Of a stretch of DNA of 64,000 nucleotides, positions 46,271-55,912 are shown in pieces. A program made the position numbers and the translations under genes. How positions within the stretch are numbered: position 1 is the first letter of the stretch; the number at the start of each line of letters is the position of its first letter. The notes beneath the pieces are model-generated. The model was not told where the DNA came from. It saw only the letters and a list, made by a program, of their open reading frames with translations, and ran no database searches. Origin of the DNA: Pseudevernia furfuracea (taxonomy: Eukaryota > Ascomycota > Lecanoromycetes > Lecanorales > Parmeliaceae); the NCBI GenBank assembly GCA_022315425.1, contig JAIUPT010000042.1, positions 992,001-1,056,000 on the forward strand. The letters run 5' to 3'.

Positions 46271-48973
46271 TCAACTTGGCTGTCGAGGAGGCAATGATGG
46301 AGGCACCTCCTGGCTAGGCTTCCGAGGTGGTAGAGGCGGCGCCAACTCTCTTCCTGTAGGCCGCGGTGGCAGCGGTGGACTGCGGCTTTCACTCATTCGA
46401 TCTTCGCCCGTGGGTCGATTATCTTCCAACCCTTTCGCAGTCCTGCCATCCTTATCTGTGATATTAGGATCCGCGCCCGCCTTCATCAAGATCTTCACAA
46501 CCATGGTGTTCTTGGCTTCATAAGCGAGATGTAAAGCCGTCTTCTTTTTTGCGTGAGCTTGGACATTGAGGTCAACAACCCCCGTTGCAAGCAGTATCTG
46601 CATAATCTCCCAATCCGGACATTTTGCTGCAAAGTGTATTGGCCGGAAATCTTCGGTAACTATTCGGTTACGATCAGCCCCTGCGTTGAGGAGCAGCCTC
46701 ACGCACTCCTTTTTGCTTTTCTGTATAGCAATGACCAGGGGCGTGAAGCCGTTGTACTGTGGACTGTCAGATTCGCATCCTTGCTCGATGAGGTAGGCCA
46801 TCTCGTCGTCCGCGCCGAACTCAGCAATATTGTAGATTGGAGTGAAGCCGCTGGGATGCTTGGGCTTGACATTCGCCCCCCCTTCAATGAGCGTTTGTAG
46901 AGTTGGAAGACGCCACTGTCCGGACCCGCTAGCGAGCAGTAACGCCGATCCGCTAAAGCCAGCTTCGTCGTTTGGGTTGGCTCCACCACTGAGAAGCATG
47001 CTGACAGCCTTTGCATGGCGTTCATACGCGGCTACCATGATCGGCGTGTAACCGCAATGATTACGAGCATGGACGTTAGCGCCGAACTCCAAAAGAACTT
47101 CAATAGCATTGGCTTGGCCATTGAGTGCCGCATAGGACAACGGTGTATCTTTATTCATCTGTTTGCCGCATATCTCCAAGTTTGGATTTTGGCAAAGCAA
47201 GTGGGTGAGTATCTCGACATTATCCAAGGTAGCAGCAATGTGTAGCGGAGTCCACCCGTTAGCATCGAAGGACTCAATTTCTTCATTATTTTCCGTGAGC
47301 TCTACCACAGCAGCAAGGTTCCCGCTGCGAATAGCTGCATGAAGCTCGGTCTCGGCTTCTCGTTGCGTAGTCGTTTTTGACTGGTAACTGCTCTCCTGAG
47401 TATGCCAAAGATATTTGACTTGATTTTCCAAGTCGCCGTCTGCTGTTGGACTCCAATGACGGAGCAGAACGGATTGCTTTGATTCATTGTGCTGACTTCT
47501 TGTTGGGATCGTTACTGCGCAGAAGACCGCTGCTTCGAATCCATCGACCTCGTTGACTGTCGCCCGCTCGACCAAGAGACCTGTCCTTGCAAATTCTCCA
47601 TTCAACGCATCTGAAGAAGGCTCCGCCGAGAGCACGTAGCAGTTGCCATGCTCGACAGCCGTTGAAAATGCCTGGCGCACCGACAAGATCTCGTTAGGAG
47701 CAAGAGCGCATTGCATGAAAGGGTTCCCTAAGCAGTCAATGACTAATTCGAAGACGAATCTACCTCCGTTGACGAAAGTCTTCTTGAAACTTCCCACTTT
47801 CACTGCATACCATTCGCCACGGATGCCTCGCTCCTCCCATTGCATTGGCTCGGTCACACAGCCTTCTAAGCCGTTGAATGACGAAGGTGCCCAGGCTGGA
47901 CAGACACTCATTCGCGGCGCGCCATAAAAACAAGCAACTCTGCTAGCATGAAGTGCATAAGTTCTGTAGATCTTCTGCATTCCTTGCTCTCGCGTCATGC
48001 CAAGCTCCCATTTGAGATCAAGGACAGGAAAGAAGGCTCTGGCATAGTCGACATCCTGGCCGGACTGTCGTGTGCCACAAGACATGATGATATCTGGGAT
48101 AGATATACCGACTTCAGCTTTCATCATGCAAGCAAGTCGCAACCACAAAGAGTGATATCGTGAGTCATTCGTGGCTTTGAGGGCATAGAGAGTGTCAACC
48201 ACAGAATTGTACTCAAAGTAGCTAGTAGCCGTGAGTATCAAAGCTCGGTTGGCGAGCTTTATCTCTTGGTACGTCCAAACGCGCGTTGCCCACTTGCCGC
48301 AAGCTATCGCAATTGCCACGTCCACATGATTCTGAGGGTGTAGCTGTAGCACTAAAGCATCAATGATCAGAACAGCATCTGCACGAGAGTATATCTTGGG
48401 CATGGCATTGATAACGTCGATTGTCAGCATGTCGTCTTCCAGAGCACTTGTTTCTGGATCTCCACCTGACGGGATTGCCAATGCGTCCGTCCAGATCCAT
48501 GCAGCATCAATTGCTCGGCTTTCTAGGAGGGCAAATATCGCGTCCACCTTTTGCTTACTCAAACCCTGGTGGACCTTGTCCCGCTGAAGACCTTCGATCC
48601 AGACATGAGAGAGGGCTGCGTATCCGGAAGTTCTTAGGGACCACTGGCCATACACGTTAATACACAAGGCGGTCTCTTCATGGGCAGATTGCTTCAGCAA
48701 GGCACGGGGAGGAGAAACCCATTTTGACGGCTCGTCCTGCGCAGGATTCTGCCACCACTTCTTCGAACCAGCCTTTTGGCCGGACTTGGCGATAGAAGTG
48801 TCGCGAAAGTAGCTGTAATCTCGTGACGGTCTTTGCACCCTCTGTAGGACAGTAGCTATTTCGTCAAGCTCCCAGTGTCGTAGATCATTCATAGAATTAG
48901 ACTTGGCCAATCCGTTTTCGACACCATGGCGGGTCAATAACTCATAGATGGGCCAACAGGTTGAAGGCGGCAT
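46271..48973 (-). CDS. HET-domain protein with ankyrin repeats and proline-rich tail
   Basis: Single exon, 900 residues. An N-terminal HET-like domain carries YAALSHVW (about residue 118), AIDAAWIWTDALAIP, a YSRADAVLIIDALV block and WATRVWTYQEIKLANRA. A middle part includes DYARAFFPVLDLKWELGMTR. From about residue 545 come seven or more ankyrin repeats (WTPLHIAATLDNVEILTHLL, DTPLSYAALNGQANAIEVLL, KTALHLAYEAKNTMVVKILM). The last 35 residues hold three PPLPPRP-type motifs (SPPLPPRP, APPLPPRK, PPSLPPRQ), classic SH3 ligands. HET proteins trigger incompatibility cell death and work with NLR-like sensors. It is divergent to a HET-only paralogue 500 bases away. Confidence 0.85.
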   Translation of the reverse strand: MPPSTCWPIYELLTRHGVENGLAKSNSMNDLRHWELDEIATVLQRVQRPSRDYSYFRDTSIAKSGQKAGSKKWWQNPAQDEPSKWVSPPRALLKQSAHEETALCINVYGQWSLRTSGYAALSHVWIEGLQRDKVHQGLSKQKVDAIFALLESRAIDAAWIWTDALAIPSGGDPETSALEDDMLTIDVINAMPKIYSRADAVLIIDALVLQLHPQNHVDVAIAIACGKWATRVWTYQEIKLANRALILTATSYFEYNSVVDTLYALKATNDSRYHSLWLRLACMMKAEVGISIPDIIMSCGTRQSGQDVDYARAFFPVLDLKWELGMTREQGMQKIYRTYALHASRVACFYGAPRMSVCPAWAPSSFNGLEGCVTEPMQWEERGIRGEWYAVKVGSFKKTFVNGGRFVFELVIDCLGNPFMQCALAPNEILSVRQAFSTAVEHGNCYVLSAEPSSDALNGEFARTGLLVERATVNEVDGFEAAVFCAVTIPTRSQHNESKQSVLLRHWSPTADGDLENQVKYLWHTQESSYQSKTTTQREAETELHAAIRSGNLAAVVELTENNEEIESFDANGWTPLHIAATLDNVEILTHLLCQNPNLEICGKQMNKDTPLSYAALNGQANAIEVLLEFGANVHARNHCGYTPIMVAAYERHAKAVSMLLSGGANPNDEAGFSGSALLLASGSGQWRLPTLQTLIEGGANVKPKHPSGFTPIYNIAEFGADDEMAYLIEQGCESDSPQYNGFTPLVIAIQKSKKECVRLLLNAGADRNRIVTEDFRPIHFAAKCPDWEIMQILLATGVVDLNVQAHAKKKTALHLAYEAKNTMVVKILMKAGADPNITDKDGRTAKGLEDNRPTGEDRMSESRSPPLPPRPTGRELAPPLPPRKPSQEVPPSLPPRQPS

Positions 48974-49473
48974 GGTGAAAATGGCACTAAAGAGTAAAGG
49001 ATGAAGGAAGGCGTATCTCTATACGGGCATCGACACTTTGGGTCGGGAAACACGAATCTGGATAAGTCCAACAGATCTAGTATGGCTGACGGAAGATACG
49101 ATGGTGCTGACTGCCGTAGGATTTCGATTCTCCTTTCGAGCGCTAGTTGGACTAGGCTATGACATGTATGAGCACCTTGGCCGATGGTCTCTGGAACGGC
49201 ACACCAGCTTTTGCGATTTGACCATGGGCAGCTTCAAGAGTGTTGTCCCACCGCACGCGAGAGTCAGGCTGAGGAGTGATGTGGCATGATGAGAAGCGAT
49301 GAGGCTGACTGGCATGCTGGCCAGGCGACTGCCGGGACAAGGCTGCATATCAGCCCGCGCTAACTTTGGGGCCAAATTTCAACTGATCCAAAGCAAAGTT
49401 TCCTGCCTACTCTCATTGGTTCTATGCGAGCTCAGTACTCACACAAAACGATCAGCAGATATATAGAGGACTG
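48974..49473. promoter_or_regulatory. 500-base divergent region between two HET genes
   Basis: The two HET paralogues are transcribed away from each other from this region, so it should hold both promoters. GATATATAGAGG lies just before the ATG at 49474, too close for a TATA box unless the true start is downstream. No ORF here is supported. Confidence 0.4.
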
Positions 49474-50607
49474 ATGGCCCAGCCCAGTGAAACGGCCAAA
49501 GCCATTTCAGAGCTGATCCAAAGTCGCGAGGAAAACATCACCCGTCGCGCCAATCGTGTCTCAGCACTCGAACTCAGCAGCTGGTCCGTACCGGAAGTCG
49601 CCAGTCTACTTGATCAAATATCTCCAAGACCCAAAAAAGCGGGGAACGACGAGCCATGTGGACCGGATGTCAGCAGGCCCAGTGCGCTGGTGGACTGGAT
49701 GTTCACATTCGTGAAGGCGCCTCTACCTCTAATCCAGCAGTCCATCAGGCAACAGGCAGCTCTATGTGCGAATCGACTTGGCAAGTTTCAGGTCAAAAGG
49801 GATGGGTACGCAGTCATGTCGCATGTGTGGGGCGAGACGTGCGGGTGGAACACGGCTACGGACTGGGGACCCATCGATCCTGAGCTGCGGAAAAAGGGCA
49901 TTGTCCATCGGCATTTCCTGAAGTTTTTCGACAAGTGCGAGGCGGAATGGCTTTGGGTAGATATTCTCGCCATGCCAGAAGTCTTCGACGATATGACTGC
50001 TGGTGAGAAAGCCGAGACGGAAGAACTTCGCACCGGGGTGATCAATAGCCTGAAAGATGTTTATACGCGCGCTGATAAGGTTGTTTGCTTGGATGGGCTG
50101 CTGCTAAGGCTGCACTCTGGAGGTATGATTGATGTCGCAATAGTACTCTGTCTGGGCCGATGGATCGCGCGGTTGTGGCCATTCACAGAGACCAAACTTG
50201 CGAAACGAGTCGTCTTGAAAACCGAAGATTCCGCATTCGACCTTGATGAGATCCTAACATTTCTCTATGAGACCGTCAACGGCGAAGACCATCGTTACTT
50301 CAACCTCTTCACCCGACTCCACCCACTGCGTCCCACTCCAGCAGGACACCAGCATTGGCTTGGATCGCGTCTGCGGCCGAACTCGAGAGAGAGAAGTCTG
50401 TTTGTCGATATCCACCTTGGCTGCGAGAACAGAGATTGCGACGTCTCGATTGATCAGGCTCGAGCTTTATTCCCAGTGCTCGATCTCAAATGGCAGACAG
50501 GATGGACGCTGAATCAAGGTCTGAGCCACATCGCTAGCGCTTATCCCCACGACAAGGATATCTTGCAGGAATACTGCCGCTATCGAGACATCGGCTTCAC
50601 AATCTGA
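49474..50607 (+). CDS. HET-domain protein without ankyrin repeats, paralogue of its neighbour
   Basis: Single exon, 377 residues. HET-like core: YAVMSHVWGE, CEAEWLWVDILAMPE, YTRADKVVCLDGLLLRLHSG, IDVAIVLCLGRWIARLWPFT. The shared block SIDQARALFPVLDLKWQTGW matches DVDYARAFFPVLDLKWELGM of the HET-ankyrin protein, in the same order and spacing, so the pair arose by duplication. This copy stops about 30 residues after that block and lacks the ankyrin and proline-rich parts. The usual first Trp-Thr-Tyr-Gln-Glu motif is changed (RLWPFTETKLA versus RVWTYQEIKLA), so it may be a truncated or decoy form. Confidence 0.8.
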   Translation: MAQPSETAKAISELIQSREENITRRANRVSALELSSWSVPEVASLLDQISPRPKKAGNDEPCGPDVSRPSALVDWMFTFVKAPLPLIQQSIRQQAALCANRLGKFQVKRDGYAVMSHVWGETCGWNTATDWGPIDPELRKKGIVHRHFLKFFDKCEAEWLWVDILAMPEVFDDMTAGEKAETEELRTGVINSLKDVYTRADKVVCLDGLLLRLHSGGMIDVAIVLCLGRWIARLWPFTETKLAKRVVLKTEDSAFDLDEILTFLYETVNGEDHRYFNLFTRLHPLRPTPAGHQHWLGSRLRPNSRERSLFVDIHLGCENRDCDVSIDQARALFPVLDLKWQTGWTLNQGLSHIASAYPHDKDILQEYCRYRDIGFTI

Positions 50608-50700
50608 GTTCTCAAGTCTATATGAGACATAGAAAATAAAAGACGAAGAAGTTCTGCAGGAAGGCTGTCATGGTGGAGTAATCGATCTTGACTCGACTTT

Positions 50701-50712
50701 CCCCCCCCCCCC
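50701..50712. repeat. 12-base C homopolymer
   Basis: Uninterrupted C12 in the 3' flank of the HET-only gene. Confidence 0.85.
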
Positions 50713-50799
50713 TTACCCACCTGCGTCTTGTCAGATTTTACCATGCATATAAATTAAGACTTTTTGTATCAGCTTCTTCTTGAAAAATATTCCCCAGAT

Positions 50800-51090
50800 T
50801 TACTTGAGTGTGACAAAGACCCCATCTCCAATGGAACACATCACTACACAACGGGCAATCAAGTTCCGATCATAGGCCACCGTAGCAATGCTCGTTCTAT
50901 CGGGCTTCGAGCTTGGATAAATTCGATCCAGACAGCTGCAATTCCACGTGCCAGAGACAGGGGGCGCGCCCCACGTGCCCGTAATGGGATTCGTCATGCG
51001 ATACCGGCTAGTGTAGAGACGACAAGAATCCGAAAAGCTGGTTTTGGGGATGGCAGGACTGCCGCCTTTTGAACCATAAGGGTGACACAA
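50800..51090 (-). CDS. possible C-terminal exon of a small Cys-containing protein
   Basis: A frame of 96 residues with six cysteines (SFSDSCRLYTSRY, SGTWNCSCLDRIY, ARCVVMCSIGDGVF). A GACAG acceptor-like site lies just upstream and the frame is open to it. I found no signal peptide or partner exon. It could be the last exon of a small secreted protein or chance. Confidence 0.25.
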   Translation of the reverse strand: MCHPYGSKGGSPAIPKTSFSDSCRLYTSRYRMTNPITGTWGAPPVSGTWNCSCLDRIYPSSKPDRTSIATVAYDRNLIARCVVMCSIGDGVFVTLK

Positions 51091-52068
51091 TCTGGCGCGC
51101 TGATTGCCCTGTCTTATACGTTTATTATTATTATGAAGTCCGTATCAAGAAAAAAAGGCATTAACAATAGACACATAATACTCATTATAACAAACACTTG
51201 CAAGCTTATATAAAACACCAAATTGAGCATCAGCATTACTTGACAGACAGGCCGGTCGTTCAAAGCGTGTGATCGAGAGGGACAGGGGAAGTTGAGGGAT
51301 AGGAAACGGTTCGTCGTAGATCATTGACGATGATCAATCCAGGATCAATCTTAATCGCAAAGTATGCTGTTTAAACATTCTGTGTTTGAACAAGGTATAT
51401 ATAGACAAAATAGTCGAGGCTCATCACGAAAAACAAAAAAAACTTCAGGCAATCGCAAAGTGTGGCCGTTGATCTTTACGAATAGTCAAAGAGAACATCA
51501 CAAGCTCAAAATCCAGGTCCAGTCACGCTTTGAGGGATTTTCGGCTAGTCTTTGGTTTTGTCGGAGTGTCAGCCGTCGTCCGCCGTATGGTGGAGAATGA
51601 AGGAAGCGGCATACGCGCATATAGCCGCTAGTCCCATTTGACGTTTTCGAGCCTTAACACTCCAGGCTTGGGATCCCCGCGAAAGTAAACATGCTGAAAA
51701 AAAGCCGCATTAGTCTGCTGAGTGGTATCTGGCAGTGTCTGTCATCCTTTGATGCTCTTGCTGAAGATGATATTATCCGGAATGGGTGCTATTTCGGATT
51801 GATGCTCTAATTGACAAAAACATACGAGACTGTATGAGATTCTTACTCAAATCGGGATCATCGGATTAGCTTCATGTCCGTCAACGACATCATGTACCTA
51901 CGGACAGACCCTGTAATGAGAATACCATCGCATGTGTAATAAGCAAAATGTTGCTGTCGCCAGGCGCAATCATGGACGCTCGAACAAACCCCGCGGCATT
52001 CAACTCTTCAAGAGCTGAATATCGACACCACAGGCTCTTCACACTGGACCGTGAGCTTCACCTCCACC
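51091..52068. other. intergenic
   Basis: No supported gene. ATTATTATTATT-type repeats near 51121. Confidence 0.4.
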
Positions 52069-53953
52069 TCACTCCTTTGCGTCTCGAAGTCTGACCTTCA
52101 AATCGCCCATCGTCTGCGCTGTGACGCGGTCTTTCCATTCCATATCCGCCTCGCTCGTCCCATGCACGGTCATCTCGAATTTGCGGAAGAGATGTCCCAG
52201 CGTGAGATACAACTCCGTGTATGCCAAGCTGTATCCGAACCGTCAGCCGTTGTGCTTAACCGGGAGTAATTGCAAGCGAGGAGCAGAACGCATTCGGATA
52301 GCGAGAACTCTGTACGCTCGACAGAGGGTAGATTTTTTTGAGATAAACGTACTTCATTCCTGGACACATCCTGGAACCCTTGGAAAACGGCATCATGTTT
52401 TTCTCCAATTCTTTGACTTCCTTGTCGCCAACCAGCCAACGCTCGGGACGAAAGGCCTGAGGGTCAGAGAAGACGTTTGAGTCGTTATGATATAGATGCG
52501 CGCTGCTGGAGACTATGGTCTGAGAGGGCGCAATCTGTTAACCTGAGGAGGACTTGAGGTGGAGTTGGACGGGCAGGCACTTACACCAGGTGCTATACGC
52601 TGTCCACAAAAGACAGCCCCTGCGGAGGGTACGACCCGTGGTAAGCGGCCCGGAGCCCCAGAGGAGGTGCGGAGGGTTTCTTTGATGACGCCGCGCAGAT
52701 ACGGCAGCTTTTCCAACTCGGCCCAGGTGAGCAGCACATCTTTGCTCGGCATAGCCTCGCGCAATTCCGCTTGCAGTTTCCTCTGGATAGTGGGGTCTAT
52801 AAGGACTTGATATGTCGCGAGAGTGAGGACGTGAGCGGTACTGTCGGTGCCTGCCATCATCCAGACTAGTGAATCTGCTGAGAGTTCATCGACGGTAGGC
52901 CTGACTTGTCCTTTTTCCGCGTTGGGGTTGAGTGCAGTGTCGAAGATGGTAGGGGCATGGTCTGACGACGTGGTAGGTCGAGCTTCCAGTTCTATGATAC
53001 GTTCTCGGGCCACCTTGTGTTTGGAAAGTCATTTACTTGGAATAAGATATATGGAACACAAGCCACTCACCTTCATGCACAGTTTAGTGAGCGCTAGCGA
53101 CTCCATATAATTATCGATAAACCATAACGGAAGCATGTCTATCCACTGGAATAGTATACTGAACCAGCTAGGGAAATAAGCGGGCCATTGCCCGACTTCA
53201 ATAGCCTCGTGCAAAGCCCTTGTCATCGGAAACTCAAAATCGGGCGATTCCAAGGCCCCCAGCGGCTTTTGGAACGTGAAATTCATGATCACTTCTGAAG
53301 TCAGGCACCGGAAACCCTTGCTCAGATTCAGAATTGTCCCCTCATCTTCCGACGCAGCTGCTTGTAAGACACCGAGGAATTTGGAAGCGGAGACCTGGAT
53401 AAGGGGCTCTGCACGTCGTAAGGACTCTCGAGAGAAGTAGGAGCTGAAGAAGTTTTTGCGGGCCATTGCGTCTTTCGTTTCTAGCTTCTGAAAGAAAGAA
53501 TTGTTCAGAGGTACGTAACTAGTGTAAAAGGAGGCTTCCTTGGAAAAAGTTGTGCCGGCTTTGAATATCCTGTCATCTCGGATTAGAGTCTAGTACCTAT
53601 CACGGCCGGTCAGACTCAATGATTGTATGCGTCAATATCATGAACATGGAGCTGATTGGGCCAGGCCCGGATTATGGGTCCTATTTTCGGTTAGAAAAAG
53701 CAAAGGGTAACACAATGGTAGAAGGACCATATTTAGCATGAAGAGCTGGCAGCTTGTCGATATATGACGAACTGCTTGCGCTCAAGTCAAAGGACGCTCC
53801 GTAAAAATTAGTGATAGCCGCCAACTTGGGTCCAGGAAAGGCAGCAAGAGGGTGGAATGTGAGGCGGTACACGATCTTGGCAAGTAGAGAGACAATGAGT
53901 GCAGCAGCAATGTATAAGAGCGCCGAAGTAGAGAAGGCATTGAGCACTGCCAT
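52069..53953 (-). CDS. cytochrome P450 monooxygenase
   Basis: Six exons: 53953-53728, 53680-53646, 53589-53071, 53013-52585, 52519-52353, 52228-52069 (511 residues as modelled). N-terminal anchor (LYIAAALIVSLLAKIVY) and hinge FHPLAAFPGPKLAA; I-helix MMAGTDSTAH; K-helix KETLR; FRPERW; haem loop FSKGSRMCPG, with the last exon supplying NLAYTELYLTLGHLF. The second intron is problematic. The family sequence LHVHDIDAYN is present at 53650-53622 and IFKAGTTFSKE resumes at 53568, but no canonical donor joins them in frame: an in-frame TGA follows AYNH. The model given uses the only GT-AG pair that keeps frame and loses VHDIDAYN. Membrane-bound monooxygenase, probably secondary metabolism or detoxification. 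Confidence 0.75.
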
Positions 53954-55822
53954 TCTTGCGGTTCAAAATCAATCTTTCTGTCAAGATACGAATTATTGAA
54001 GTAAGCTGAGGTGAGCAATGTTTACCAGTAGATGTAAGAAAAGGTCCGCATGGGAATGCAGTGGAAAGCTCGGTAATCATGAAGCAGAGGAGGTGAGGAT
54101 CCGACCTGACAGTGGGGATGCTCAATAGTCCTCATGCATGTCCCGGATTCACCTTCTGCTTGCGGACGTTGCGTGCCGTTGTTGTGGCTCCTCTAATTTT
54201 CCGAATAGGGCCCTGAAACGTGTGGGTCTTGGTCTCATGACAAATACCACGGCCGTGATCCAAGGCGGAGGCCAGGCGGGGTCGAGAATTTCCAAGCCTT
54301 CCCCTAAAGAGTTCACAGCAAGAATCTAGTTCCTTTCTTTCTGACCCGGTACTCGTACGGCCGTGAATTACGAGCCAATCAGGTTTCAGTGGTTGGGAAA
54401 CTATAGCACAAATCGCCTCGATGCTGAAGAGATTCATATGAACTTTTCGAGGGTCTCCACTTGTTATAATCCGGGAAGGAATTCAATTTGGTGATGCTTT
54501 GCACTGGACATTCTGAATCCTCTACAAGCGATCTTGTTGATAAGGATGCGATTGTTCCTTCAACCCGGGAACTCAACGACCAGAGGAATAAGCGGAATCT
54601 TGCATACAGGTCTTTACAACATCCTTCCATACTTGAGTGCCTTAGCAAAATACAGTTAGCTCGACGGGTCGCATCCGATCAACAATACCTTAACACTTTC
54701 CAATCTCAGAAAACCAAAAATGGCATCATCAAACTCGAAATACCTATGCCTGTGAACCCCCCATGCATCACCAAGTGGCTTTACAACAACGTTAATACCT
54801 GACCTATGTGCCCACATTCCTCTTCCCTCTAGAGCGTTACTCATATGTGCTGCACCGGAACATGGAGGATCAGGAGCTCAGCGACCATGAGTTCACAAGC
54901 GCGCAGACTGCCTGCACAGAAAGGAGTGCCAAGCTCTATCTTCGTCCCCCAGTTGTGGGATTGGAAAATGGTCTTCCGAAGGTTAGGGACCCTCCCAAGC
55001 TGGTCTTTTACCGTTGCTCCCAGCGAATTGGGTAACGGAGCAGAGCTTGCGCGTCTTTCAACAGACCCACTTCTTGCGATCATCTCTTTTTCCCGTGCAT
55101 CTTTAGCACTGTGTTAGCGGCCTTGAATACACCCTCTTGGCATGCAAGTACCCACCAATGGAGGTCGGTCATGGTACTCTTAGCGAAAAATTCAATTGGC
55201 GGATATCCACGCCGGACTACGGAGTACTAGGAGACTCCTCGGCCGCACGAGTAGATCAGGTGTCGAGTCTGTATTGGCAAAATTGGTGTCTACTGTCGTC
55301 TTTTGATTACGATGTACTTTGTTTGGTGCGTGTCAGTTCTACCGAGCATTACCGGACACAGCCGCCCTCAGGATGGCTCATCTTAGCACTTCGCTCTTTT
55401 CGATGTGCGGAAGAAAGCCTCGTTGAGGGATTTTCTCGCCGCCAAAAGACGCTTGGAAATCACCTTCCCTTCTTGGAGCTGAAGTGCACGTGACCGTATG
55501 CATGTGAGAGTAGTAAATGTCTCGGACAGAGTTTTAATTAGCGCGCTATCAACGCATACTAATGTATATGACCATGTACTTGTCGGCATACCGGTAAGGT
55601 AACTTTTACTGTTAAGACTGACTCCTTCGTGCCTATGTTGTATCATCACCCCACAGTCACGAGTTATTGAATAGTGCGGGGACTGTGCGGGGGAAAGAGC
55701 CCTGCATGACTAGCAATAACCTCGCAGCCGGTGCAGCCGGTATTATCCTTCCATCAATTGGCCATCTCCGTGCCTTTGCCCCTTGGCACCAAGCATGTTG
55801 CCAGTCAATGGCATGGATAGAA
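53954..55822. other. gene-poor stretch, about 1.9 kb
   Basis: Many frames of 60-120 residues on both strands, none with family features. Probably the promoters of the P450 (left) and the oxidase (right) and unrecognised relics. Confidence 0.4.
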
Positions 55823-55834
55823 GTATATATAGAG
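55823..55834 (+). promoter_or_regulatory. TATA-like box before the amino-acid oxidase gene
   Basis: GTATATATAGAG lies about 80-90 bases before the ATG pair at 55913/55916, a plausible TATA distance. Confidence 0.4.
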
Positions 55835-55912
55835 TCTCAAAGCCGCATCACCTCCTCCACATTCAAATTACTAGACTATTGCTTCACTGCTTTCCTGTTC
55901 TAAACTTGCAGC

